NCBI GenBank assembly: GCA_017403155.1
Contig: JAFQOP010000007.1
Span: forward strand, 1-64,000
Direction of reading: 5' to 3'
DNA length: 64,000 bases
From: Clostridia bacterium
GTDB lineage: Bacteria; Bacillota; Clostridia; Oscillospirales; CAG-272
Made by a program: the position numbers and the translations under genes. Positions within the stretch are counted from its first letter, which is position 1. Each line of letters opens with the position of its first letter. Shown here one piece after another: positions 21,791-29,656 of this stretch. The notes beneath the pieces are model-generated. The model was given only the letters and a program-made list of their open reading frames with translations, was not told where the DNA came from and did not search any database.

Positions 21791-22258
21791 ATGAGCGAAA
21801 GTATCGAAGAAACGAAAAACAAAATAGAAAAGATGATCTATGACAGCGTGGAATCGCTCTTCAAAAAAGGAACGAGCGACCCGTTTGACGTAGGGATTCC
21901 CTCGACCGACAGTATGATTCAAATGATGCTCCACAATGTCAAGCATACAGCACGAAGGCTCGTGGAGAACGGCGAGGTCAAGATTGATATGGAGCGAAAG
22001 ACCATCACACTCCTCGACGATTTTGAACCGAATGTTTTGTCCTCTTTGCCGTACGCGATTCCTGAAATGTCTGGCAATAAATTCGACGTGGTGTTCGAGA
22101 ATGAAAAGATCGGTGAGGCTACCTACGGCGGAGAAATAGAACCTCATCTTGTGGGAACGACGTTGCATATGGGATTTCAGACCAACTTCACATACACCCG
22201 GCACAGCGCAACCATTACGATTGAATTTGCCGATGAAGAAAAAGATCCTGAATCTTGA
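21791..22258 (+). CDS. Hypothetical island protein (155 aa)
   Basis: AAAGTAGGTAACACA precedes ATG 21791. Helical N-terminal half and beta-rich C-terminal half ending in an acidic tail. No motif. Overlaps the next gene by 26 bases. Confidence 0.6.
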   Translation: MSESIEETKNKIEKMIYDSVESLFKKGTSDPFDVGIPSTDSMIQMMLHNVKHTARRLVENGEVKIDMERKTITLLDDFEPNVLSSLPYAIPEMSGNKFDVVFENEKIGEATYGGEIEPHLVGTTLHMGFQTNFTYTRHSATITIEFADEEKDPES

Positions 22259-22862
22259 AGCAGGAAGGCTTGTGATTGAAATGCACGGAAACGCATTCGC
22301 AGACATCAGCTTCGAACCGTCTCCCACACTTTGCAAGGAATATGCCGCCAAATTCTGCAAAGGCTCCGCTACTGCTTCCAAAACCGATTTACCACCAAAT
22401 ACCCACACGAAATTAAACCCCGTCAAACAGCAAAATTCAGCCTCCTACGAGCATTCGTTTTCGGAGCTTTCGGCAATGGCAAGGCTGCACATCAGGGACG
22501 GAAATTTTGGTTTGTATTCGAAAGACCTGCTCGATATGGCATCCATAGTTAAAAAGGAAGATAAACGAATCGACGAACTGAAATTACGGATGATGAAGTT
22601 CCACATCGACCTGAGCGGTCTGGAGGTTCTTCCGTTTATAGACTGGGAGAATGTAGATCTTGCGGGTCAGGCTTACCGTTCCTCAAAAGAGAGAGTCAGC
22701 ATAGACGAGCTGTTCTTTGACACGATAAAGGCTTCGATGACACCTCGACACGATTTTACTGTAAGGGGTAGTCATCGTATGTTCCTTCTCGCGCTCGACG
22801 GCAATCGGAAGAAAACAGCCGAAATCATTGATATTTTGGCAAAATACCGCACAAATCATTGA
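22233..22862 (+). CDS. Hypothetical island protein (209 aa)
   Basis: Start set at ATG 22233, in frame and after the acidic end of the previous gene. The frame upstream to 22149 is only overlap. Beta-rich N-terminus, a Pro/Thr/Asn-rich linker near residue 55-70, then a helical C-terminal domain that contains FSELSAMARLHIRDGNFGLYSKD. No catalytic motif. Last gene of the operon from promoter copy 4. Confidence 0.6.
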   Translation: MKKKILNLEAGRLVIEMHGNAFADISFEPSPTLCKEYAAKFCKGSATASKTDLPPNTHTKLNPVKQQNSASYEHSFSELSAMARLHIRDGNFGLYSKDLLDMASIVKKEDKRIDELKLRMMKFHIDLSGLEVLPFIDWENVDLAGQAYRSSKERVSIDELFFDTIKASMTPRHDFTVRGSHRMFLLALDGNRKKTAEIIDILAKYRTNH

Positions 22863-23037
22863 AAATGCAGAGATTTGATGTAAAATATAAGGTGGCGGTA
22901 ACAAAAAGAGATATTGCTCTCGGTGCTCGCACAAGAGCCGCAACAGCTCTCCACCCTTAAAGTCGATAGATTCCAGAGGTCTTGTTTATCTCCTGTGGTC
23001 GAGTGTCAGCAAAGAACATACTTGGAGGAGCAAGAAA
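22859..23037 (+). promoter_or_regulatory. Leader region with weak promoter
   Basis: TTGAAA (22859-22864), 16 bp, TAAAAT (22881-22886) is an acceptable promoter. It is followed by about 150 untranslated bases containing several short inverted repeats before AGGAGG and the gene at 23038. No known riboswitch consensus recognised. A 31-codon frame (22865-22960) is possible but has no ribosome site. Confidence 0.4.
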
Positions 23038-23289
23038 ATGAACAAAAATCTCGAAAAAGCAGTCTTTGACATCGAAAAGGTGGATGCTCTTATGTACGCC
23101 ATCGAATCCTCATTCCTCGACATCGAAGTGATGCCCGAAGAAAGAGAGAAAGCGGACAGAGCCGCTTTCGCATTCTACGCCCTTTGGGATTCCATCAAGA
23201 TCGTAGCAAGCGACATCGACAGACTTGAAGGCGACGAAAAGGTGGTGGATGCCATCTACGCCGTGAACGACGTGTCCCGAAGCAAATGA
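23038..23289 (+). CDS. Last island gene, small acidic helical protein (83 aa)
   Basis: CTTGGAGGAGCAAGAAA precedes ATG 23038. All-helical acidic protein (LMYAIESSFLDIEVMPEEREKADRAAFAFYALWDSIKIVASDID), similar in style to small regulators and anti-restriction-like proteins, but without a diagnostic motif. Followed by a strong terminator that marks the right end of the island. Confidence 0.7.
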   Translation: MNKNLEKAVFDIEKVDALMYAIESSFLDIEVMPEEREKADRAAFAFYALWDSIKIVASDIDRLEGDEKVVDAIYAVNDVSRSK

Positions 23290-23322
23290 TCCTTGACAAC
23301 TGAATAGAATTCAGCAGGGAAC

Positions 23323-23361
23323 ACCGGAGGCTATCTGTTCGCAGATAGTTTCCGGTTTTTT
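23323..23361 (+). terminator. Intrinsic terminator at the right end of the island
   Basis: ACCGGA-gg-CTATCTG, loop TTCG, CAGATAG-tt-TCCGGT, then TTTTTT. The internal gg/tt positions can form wobble pairs, giving a stem of up to 15 bp. Confidence 0.9.
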
Positions 23362-23372
23362 CTCACGAACGG

Positions 23373-23446
23373 TTGACGAAAAGGCGTTTTTGGTGTATAA
23401 TATATAGAAAACCGAAAGGATAGCAGAGCATAACCGACTGGATATG
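23373..23446 (+). promoter_or_regulatory. Promoter and TAACCGACTGG leader
   Basis: TTGACG (23373-23378), 17 bp, TATAAT (23396-23401). Thirty bases on, TAACCGACTGGATATG (23431-23446) matches the leader motif of 986-1002 at most positions. No island gene follows; the first coding region downstream is rlmA at 23725. The promoter may be a relic of another island operon or drive a small RNA. Confidence 0.6.
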
Positions 23447-23724
23447 AGCGATTTTGTGCGTATTGCATAAAAACCGATTTCTTATATACCATCAGCTTCG
23501 GCGACGCGATGTTGATTGTATAAATTCCGCAATACTGCGTTAAAGCGTCGACTCGTAACGCTCGACATAGGTAACTATGCCATCGCGTTACTCGCTTGCT
23601 TTGCCTTGTCTTGCGAAATTTCTACTAACCAACATTTTGTATCTTTTGCCTTATCTTGCTTCTTGAATGAGCGGGAGCATAACGGGACAGTATCCCATCC
23701 AAAAAAACGAAAAAAGAGGTAACA
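23447..23724 (+). other. Junction region without a gene
   Basis: No convincing coding frame. The stretch contains a stem-loop of the dispersed family described at 49386 (23555-23591), several short inverted repeats, and AGAGGT before rlmA. No attachment-site duplication can be defined because the left end of the island is outside the window. Confidence 0.5.
23555..23591 (+). repeat. Dispersed GNRA stem-loop, copy A
   Basis: Outer stem GTAACGC/GCGTTAC (23555-23561/23585-23591) around inner stem CATAG-gtaa-CTATG (23566-23579). Related by compensatory changes to the two copies at 49425 and 49534. Confidence 0.55.
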
Positions 23725-24540
23725 ATGCTTTTCGTATGCCCGAAGTGTATGCAAAAACTGAATACAGAAGAGGGCAGGGCGGTCTGCGAGCGCGGACACA
23801 GCTATGACAGAAGCCGCCACGGTTACTACAATCTCTTGCTCTCAGGCTCGGGTGGCACCCACGGTGACAACCGCGAAATGGTGCTGGCAAGGCGCGCTTT
23901 TCTTGACACGGGTGCCTACTCACCTTTGGCGGACAAGCTCGCGGAGCTTGTGTCGCGCCACCTTGTGCCGGGAGGCGTGCTGCTCGACGTAGGAATGGGC
24001 GAGGGATATTATACTGCCCATATAGCGGCGCGGCTCGACGAGACGGGCGTGCCATACACTCTTCTCGGCTTCGATATATCAAAGGATGCGGCTCGCTATG
24101 CTGCGAAGCGCGTTCGCGGCACTGTTGCTGTTGCCAGCGCCTACAGGATGCCGCTTGCGTCCTCGTCGGTTGACCTGGCTCTCAACGTATTCTCCCCCCT
24201 CGCCCACAGTGAGCTGTGTCGCACCGTCAAGTCGGGCGGCAGATTTATTATGGCAATACCGAACAGACGCCATCTCTTCGGTCTCAAGAGGGAGCTCTAC
24301 CGCGAGCCCTATGAGAATGAGGTTGCCGCAGACGTGCTCGGTGGCTTTAAGCTGCTTGAGCGCACAGAGCTCTCCTATGAGATAACCCTCGGGAGCAGCG
24401 AACAGATACAAAGCCTCTTCATGATGACTCCGTATGCCTATCGCACACCTCCCACGGCGCGAGAGCATCTCGGCTCGCTTGACACGCTCACCACGGAGGT
24501 CGAGTTCATTATCTTCGTGTATGAAAGAGACGGCACTTGA
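23725..24540 (+). CDS. rlmA: 23S rRNA (guanine-N1)-methyltransferase
   Basis: Methylates the N1 of a guanine in a 23S rRNA hairpin using S-adenosylmethionine. The N-terminal zinc site CPKC (5-8) with C/H at CERGH, the segment HSYDRSRHGYYNLL, and the AdoMet loop LLDVGMGEGYYT near residue 90 are family signatures. DISKDAARYAAKR and the NVFSPL segment fit the RlmA C-terminal part. 271 residues is the usual length. First chromosomal gene after the island; 180-odd bases of its upstream region have no gene. Confidence 0.9.
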   Translation: MLFVCPKCMQKLNTEEGRAVCERGHSYDRSRHGYYNLLLSGSGGTHGDNREMVLARRAFLDTGAYSPLADKLAELVSRHLVPGGVLLDVGMGEGYYTAHIAARLDETGVPYTLLGFDISKDAARYAAKRVRGTVAVASAYRMPLASSSVDLALNVFSPLAHSELCRTVKSGGRFIMAIPNRRHLFGLKRELYREPYENEVAADVLGGFKLLERTELSYEITLGSSEQIQSLFMMTPYAYRTPPTAREHLGSLDTLTTEVEFIIFVYERDGT

Positions 24541-24565
24541 CAAAGTGCGTCATCTTGTGTATAAT
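24537..24565 (+). promoter_or_regulatory. Promoter of ruvX
   Basis: TTGACA (24537-24542), 17 bp, TATAAT (24560-24565); the -35 overlaps the rlmA stop codon. Confidence 0.8.
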
Positions 24566-24592
24566 GTTTTTCAAATATTTTTGGAGTAATTT

Positions 24593-25027
24593 ATGGATTT
24601 GACACACGGTAAATATCTTGGAGTCGACTACGGCGACGTGCGCACCGGCATATCCGAGTGCGACGTGTCGGGCATGCTTGCCAGCGGAATCTGCACCGTG
24701 CGCGAGGGCGGAATGAGAAACACCGCCGTGCGCGTTGCACGCGAGGCGGAGTCGAGGGCGTGTAAAAAAATCATAGTCGGCTTGCCGAAAAACATGGACG
24801 GCACCGAGGGCGAGAGAGCTAAAACCGTGCGTGCATTCGTTGATATTCTCCGCACCCTCACCGAAATCCCCGTCGACTTCTCCGACGAGCGCATGAGCAC
24901 CATGGCGGCATATCGGTATCTTGACGGTGCGGGAACCTTCGGCAAAAAGCGAAGGGACTCAATCGACACCCTCTCTGCAGAGCTGATTCTGCAGAGCTAC
25001 ATCGACCGCGAGCGTGCGGCAAAATAA
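24593..25027 (+). CDS. ruvX: Putative pre-16S rRNA nuclease / Holliday-junction resolvase-like protein RuvX (YqgF)
   Basis: RNase H-fold nuclease thought to process pre-16S rRNA ends. Signature parts are present: GVDYGDVRTGIS with the first catalytic Asp (residue 10), VGLPKNMDGTEG (the conserved GLPKxMDG loop), and SDERMSTMAAYRYL with D/E residues near position 99, then the RRDSIDTLSAELILQSYI end. 144 residues is typical. Own promoter overlapping the rlmA stop. Confidence 0.9.
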   Translation: MDLTHGKYLGVDYGDVRTGISECDVSGMLASGICTVREGGMRNTAVRVAREAESRACKKIIVGLPKNMDGTEGERAKTVRAFVDILRTLTEIPVDFSDERMSTMAAYRYLDGAGTFGKKRRDSIDTLSAELILQSYIDRERAAK

Positions 25028-25144
25028 TTTTTGACTTCCCTTGACCGCTGGACGGTTGGATCCTCGGCGAGAAGAAATATATTTGTTTGTCCCGCCCCCT
25101 TTAGCAAAGTGTAAGGCATAGGGGAGGGGCGAAAGGAAAAGACT

Positions 25145-26224
25145 GTGGAAAACACCACGAAAAAAGGAAGGATGAGAGCCTTCCTGGAGAGAAAGGGAAT
25201 AACCCTCTCTCCAAAGGTCTACTTTGTAGACGCAATGGGCGCGATGGCGCTCGGACTCTTTGCGACATTGCTCATCGGTACGATATTCGGCACCATAGCG
25301 GGATATATTCCCGAGGGCAACGTGATAAGAGAATTTTTCGACAATCTGAAGATTTACTCCCAGGGAGCGACGGGCATAATTCTCGGCGTTGCAATAGCAA
25401 ATGCCTTGAAGGCGCCCCCCCTCGTTATGTTCTCGGCGGGAGTGGTCGGCATGTGCGGCAACGCACTCCCCTTCGTCTATGAGGGCAAGACGATAACCGC
25501 AGGACCTGCGGGCGCATTTCTGTGCGTGCTTGTGGCGGTAGAGGTAGCGAAGCTCGTATCCAAGACGACGAAGGTGGATATCATAGTCACCCCCGCCGTG
25601 ACGATAGGCGTCGGTGTCCTTGTCGCCATGCTCATCTGCCCTGCCGTTGCATTTGTGATGTATTGGCTCGGCTACTTCGTAAACTACGCGACGACCGTAA
25701 TGCCCTTCCTGATGGGTATACTTATCGCAGTAGTGGTCGGCATCATTCTCACTCTGCCGATATCCAGCGCTGCGATATGCGCCATGATCGGTATATCGGG
25801 CATCGCGGGCGGTGCCGCTGTTGCCGGCTGCTGTGCGCAGATGGTTGGCTTTGCCGTCATCTCCTTCCGCGAGAACAAGTGGGGCGGCATTGTCGCCCAG
25901 GGGCTTGGCACCTCGATGCTCCAGATGGGCAACATAATCAAGAACCCTCTGATATGGATTCCCGCGACCCTCGCCTCTGCGATAACGGGTCCTGTCTCTA
26001 CTTGTGTATTTAAGCTCGAATGCACGGGCGTTTCGGCAGGCATGGGCACCTGCGGACTCGTCGGGCCGCTCGGTGTGTTCACCGATATGGGCTTTGATGC
26101 AAACTCGATTATCGGTGTGCTTCTTGTGTGCATTATCCTGCCTGCAATACTCTCTCTTGTCTTCTCCGAGATAATGCGTAAGCTGGGCTGGATAAAGGAG
26201 GGCGACCTCAAGCTCGAGCTTTGA
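25145..26224 (+). CDS. PTS IIC-type integral membrane protein (359 aa)
   Basis: About ten hydrophobic segments with Gly-rich loops. The sequence corresponds to the PTS_EIIC_2 type: FVDAMGAMALGLFATLLIG, a GAMGxCGNALP-like loop and GVSAGMGTCGLVGP near the end. GTG start at 25145 after GAAAGGAAAAGA. No IIA or IIB partner is in the window, so sugar phosphorylation cannot be assumed; the substrate is unknown. It lies 14 bases from the nicotinate phosphoribosyltransferase start and is co-transcribed with it, which raises the possibility of a role linked to pyridine-nucleotide salvage, but that is only context. Confidence 0.8.
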   Translation: MENTTKKGRMRAFLERKGITLSPKVYFVDAMGAMALGLFATLLIGTIFGTIAGYIPEGNVIREFFDNLKIYSQGATGIILGVAIANALKAPPLVMFSAGVVGMCGNALPFVYEGKTITAGPAGAFLCVLVAVEVAKLVSKTTKVDIIVTPAVTIGVGVLVAMLICPAVAFVMYWLGYFVNYATTVMPFLMGILIAVVVGIILTLPISSAAICAMIGISGIAGGAAVAGCCAQMVGFAVISFRENKWGGIVAQGLGTSMLQMGNIIKNPLIWIPATLASAITGPVSTCVFKLECTGVSAGMGTCGLVGPLGVFTDMGFDANSIIGVLLVCIILPAILSLVFSEIMRKLGWIKEGDLKLEL

Positions 26225-26238
26225 GAAAGGACAGAAAA

Positions 26239-27684
26239 ATGAAAGAAAATTACACTCTTCTATGCGATTTTTATGAGCTTACGATGGCAAACGGCTATTT
26301 CGAGCTCGGCAAGAAGGACGAGATTGCGTATTTCGACCTCTTCTACCGCACCGTTCCCGACGGGGGCGGCTTTGCTATCGCGGCAGGACTCGAGCAGGTT
26401 ATCGAGTATGTGAAGAATCTGCACTTCACCGAGGAGGACATCTCCTTCCTGCGCTCGAAGGGGCTTTTCTCCGAGGCATTCCTCGACTATCTTCGCACCT
26501 TCCGCTTCACGGGTGATATATATGCCGTTCCCGAGGGCACTCCCATTTTTCCGAACGAGCCTATCCTCACCGTAAAGGCGCCCACGATAGAGGCGCAGTT
26601 CATCGAGACCTATCTGCTCCTTGCCATAAACCACCAGTCTCTCATAGCCACCAAGGCTAACCGCGTTGTTCGCGCCTCCGAGGGCAGGGCTGTGGCAGAG
26701 TTCGGTGCCAGACGCGCGCAGGGCGCAGACGGTGCCATCCTCGGTGCCAGAGCGGCATACATAGGCGGCTGTGCCGCCACCGCCACCACCAGCTCCGACA
26801 GGGACTACGGTGTCCCCTCGACGGGCACGATGGCGCACTCCTGGGTGCAGATGTTTGACTCCGAGTATGAGGCATTCGTCTCCTACTGCAGGACCTATCC
26901 GCATAATGCGACCCTCCTCGTCGACACCTATGACGTACTGAAGAGCGGCATACCCAACGCTATCCGCGCCTTCCGCGAGGTCCTCCTGCCGCAGGGAATA
27001 ACCAAGTGCGGCATTCGCCTCGACTCGGGCGATATCACCTACCTTACCAAAAAGGCGAGAAAAATGCTCGACGAGGCAGGCTTCACCGAGTGTAAGATAG
27101 TCGTCTCCAACTCCCTTGACGAAAACATTATCCGCGACATAATCCGCCAGGGCGCCAAGGTAGACAGCTTCGGCGTCGGTGAGAGACTCATCACCGCAAA
27201 GTCCAATCCCGTATTCGGCGGAGTCTACAAGCTCGTCGGTGTGGAAAAGGGGGGCGAGCTCATTCCCAAAATCAAAATTTCCGAAAACCCCGAGAAGATA
27301 ACCACCCCTCATTTCAAGAAGATATACCGTATCTACGACAACGAAACGGGCAAGGCATCCGCAGACCTTCTGTGCGTGTGGGATGAGGAGATTGACCCGA
27401 AGGAGCCCCTCGAAATCTTCGACGAGGTCCAGACCTGGAAGAAGAAGACCTTCGACAACTACACCCTTCGCGAGCTTCTCGTTCCCGTCTTCAAGGACGG
27501 TGAGTGCGTTTATGCCTCGCCGAGCATCGGAGAGATTCGTGAGTACTGCCTCGCGCAGGTCGATACCCTCTGGGATGAGGTCAAGCGCTTCGAGAATCCT
27601 CACCACTATTACGTAGACCTTTCCGAAAAGCTCTGGAACGTGAAGCATATGCTTCTTCACAGCGGCGGAAAATATCACAAATAA
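26239..27684 (+). CDS. pncB: Nicotinate phosphoribosyltransferase
   Basis: Joins nicotinate with phosphoribosyl pyrophosphate to give nicotinate mononucleotide in the NAD salvage pathway. LLCDFYELTMANGYF at the N-terminus, EFGARRAQGADG near residue 160, GTMAHSWVQ (phosphorylated-His region) and RLDSGDITYLTKKAR are family signatures. 481 residues matches the long bacterial form. ATG 26239 is favoured by GAAAGGACAGAAAA; the frame extends six codons further 5'. Cytosolic; cotranscribed with the preceding membrane protein. Confidence 0.92.
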   Translation: MKENYTLLCDFYELTMANGYFELGKKDEIAYFDLFYRTVPDGGGFAIAAGLEQVIEYVKNLHFTEEDISFLRSKGLFSEAFLDYLRTFRFTGDIYAVPEGTPIFPNEPILTVKAPTIEAQFIETYLLLAINHQSLIATKANRVVRASEGRAVAEFGARRAQGADGAILGARAAYIGGCAATATTSSDRDYGVPSTGTMAHSWVQMFDSEYEAFVSYCRTYPHNATLLVDTYDVLKSGIPNAIRAFREVLLPQGITKCGIRLDSGDITYLTKKARKMLDEAGFTECKIVVSNSLDENIIRDIIRQGAKVDSFGVGERLITAKSNPVFGGVYKLVGVEKGGELIPKIKISENPEKITTPHFKKIYRIYDNETGKASADLLCVWDEEIDPKEPLEIFDEVQTWKKKTFDNYTLRELLVPVFKDGECVYASPSIGEIREYCLAQVDTLWDEVKRFENPHHYYVDLSEKLWNVKHMLLHSGGKYHK

Positions 27685-27720
27685 TGGGTACAGCCGTATA
27701 GGGGCTTGCCCAAAAAAGCG

Positions 27721-27748
27721 AGAGGTGCTGCATTTTTGCAGCACCTCT
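27721..27748. terminator. Strong hairpin, terminator-like on the minus strand
   Basis: AGAGGTGCTGC/GCAGCACCTCT, 11 bp with a T-rich loop. The T-run (CGCTTTTTTGG) occurs only when read on the minus strand. On the + strand the tail is GATTATAACA, so it would be a weak terminator for pncB. Confidence 0.55.
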
Positions 27749-27838
27749 GATTATAACATCATTTTCGGAAGACGGGACATAAGCTCCCCGGCTTCCTTTT
27801 TTTTGTTGATTTTTTGCCCTCCCGGCAGCCTCCGTCGG

Positions 27839-27884
27839 TTGACAAGAAGCGCGAATTGTGTTAATATAGTTACATATGTAACTA
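27839..27884 (+). promoter_or_regulatory. Promoter with an 18-bp palindromic operator
   Basis: TTGACA (27839-27844), 17 bp, TAATAT (27862-27867). TAGTTACATATGTAACTA (27867-27884) is a perfect palindrome starting at the last base of the -10. Shape and placement are typical of MarR-family repressor sites. No MarR gene is nearby. Confidence 0.75.
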
Positions 27885-27937
27885 ATTCTGCCGAAGCAAC
27901 AGAAAAAAAGCCGAGGCTTGTGGGAGGTGAGAAAGCT

Positions 27938-29656
27938 ATGCGGCTTATGATAAGCTACCTGAAGCCCTTTGGCAGACGGATGCTCGTCGGTCTTATTATC
28001 AAAATTCTAGGCACGGTAGCCGAGCTTTTTCTTCCCATGATTCTCGCCTACATACTTGACAGCGTTATCGAAACGGGCAGGGTAGAGATTGTTGTTGGCT
28101 ACGGACTTCTTATGATTCTTTGCGCCGCCGCTGCTGCCGTTCTCAACATCGTTGCCAACCGAATGGCTGCGCGAGTGAGCGCTGATTTCTCTGCACGGGT
28201 GCGCCGTGACCTCTTCCGACGGACACTTTATCTGAGTGCGCGCGCCACCGACCGCTTCACCATTCCCTCGCTTGAGTCGAGGATAACGAGCGATACCTAC
28301 AACGTACACCACTTTGTCGGCATGATGCAGCGCATGGGTGTCAGAGCGCCGATACTTCTCGTCGGCGGTATGACGATAACACTTATCATCGATGCCTACC
28401 TCGCACTTGTTATGCTGGCAATCCTTCCTATCATCTTTATCAGCGTCTACTCCGTATCCCGTAGGGGCGTCCCCCTCTACACGAGGGTACAGCGCTCGGT
28501 TGACGGTATGGTGAGGGTAGTGCGCGAGGACACCCAGGGCGCCAGGGTAATTAAGGCTCTCTCCAAGACCGATTATGAAAACCGCCGCTACGACGCGGTT
28601 AACCGCACCCTCTCCTCAGATGAGCGCCGTGCGGGCGTGATAATGGGCATCATCAACCCCGTGATGACCCTCCTTATGAACCTCGGTATCTGCGCCGTAA
28701 TCGCAATGAGCGCCTACCGCATGCTCCGCGACCCGACCTCCCCCTCCAACGTAATTGCCTTTATACAGTATTTTACCCTCATATCGATGTCGATGCTCTC
28801 GATGTCGCGCATCTTCGTTATGTTTACAAAGTGCGCCGCCAGCGCGAAAAGAATAGAGGAGGTAATCCTCACCCCCGACGAGTTCTTTGTCCGCGAATAT
28901 GGCGAAAAATGTGACACGGGTGAGTATATTACCTTTAAAAACGTATCCTTTTCCTACCGAGGACGCAGGAACAACCTCGAAAATATCAGCTTCAGCATAA
29001 AAAAGGGTGAGAGCCTTGGTGTCATAGGCGCCACGGGCTCGGGAAAGTCCACCCTTATCCGTCTCCTTCTCCGATTCTACGACGTGGATGAGGGACAGAT
29101 AACGGTGGGAGGCAGAGATATTGCCACCTACTCGCGGGAGGAGCTGACGGCACTGTTCGGTGTTGCGCTCCAGAATGACTTTCTCTTTGCCGATACGGTG
29201 GCGGAGAACATCCGATTCGGCAGGGACATCAGCGAGGAGGATATCGTCCGCGCGGCAAAAATTGCCGAGGCGCACACCTTTATCATAGAAAAGGAGGGAG
29301 GATACTCCTATCGCCTATCCCAGAAGGGCACCAACCTCTCGGGAGGTCAGCGCCAGCGCATTCTTATAGCGCGCGCTGTTGCCGCAAGACCCGATATACT
29401 CATCCTCGACGACTCCTCCTCCGCCCTCGACTACAAGACCGACCTCGCTCTGCGCACGTCCGTTGCCGAGAGCCTCGGTGACACCACCCTCATCACCGTT
29501 GCCCAGAGGGTAAGCTCGGTGAAGGGCTGCACGAGGATACTTGTGCTCGACGAGGGGCGCGTGATAGGCTATGGCACGCACGAATATCTTCTTGAGAATT
29601 GCGCCGAATACCGTGAGATAAGCGACTCACAGATGGGAGGTGCTCTCATTGACTGA
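27938..29656 (+). CDS. ABC exporter half-transporter, degenerate ATP site subunit (572 aa)
   Basis: Six-helix transmembrane domain (residues about 1-310) fused to a nucleotide-binding domain: Walker A GATGSGKST near 364, signature LSGGQRQR near 466, Walker B LILDDS near 488, H-loop replaced by TVAQRVSS. The catalytic Glu after Walker B is Asp and the H-loop His is Gln, which marks the subunit with the degenerate ATP site of a heterodimeric multidrug/peptide exporter. ATG 27938 follows GGGAGGTGAGAAAG. Overlaps the partner gene by 8 bases. Confidence 0.9.
   Translation: MRLMISYLKPFGRRMLVGLIIKILGTVAELFLPMILAYILDSVIETGRVEIVVGYGLLMILCAAAAAVLNIVANRMAARVSADFSARVRRDLFRRTLYLSARATDRFTIPSLESRITSDTYNVHHFVGMMQRMGVRAPILLVGGMTITLIIDAYLALVMLAILPIIFISVYSVSRRGVPLYTRVQRSVDGMVRVVREDTQGARVIKALSKTDYENRRYDAVNRTLSSDERRAGVIMGIINPVMTLLMNLGICAVIAMSAYRMLRDPTSPSNVIAFIQYFTLISMSMLSMSRIFVMFTKCAASAKRIEEVILTPDEFFVREYGEKCDTGEYITFKNVSFSYRGRRNNLENISFSIKKGESLGVIGATGSGKSTLIRLLLRFYDVDEGQITVGGRDIATYSREELTALFGVALQNDFLFADTVAENIRFGRDISEEDIVRAAKIAEAHTFIIEKEGGYSYRLSQKGTNLSGGQRQRILIARAVAARPDILILDDSSSALDYKTDLALRTSVAESLGDTTLITVAQRVSSVKGCTRILVLDEGRVIGYGTHEYLLENCAEYREISDSQMGGALID

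Noticed and set aside
22865..22960. 31-codon frame after the last long island gene
   Set aside because: Basic peptide with no SD and overlapping a plausible -10. Left as part of a leader.
23516..23722. 68-codon frame in the junction
   Set aside because: No SD, odd composition, and it overlaps a structured repeat.
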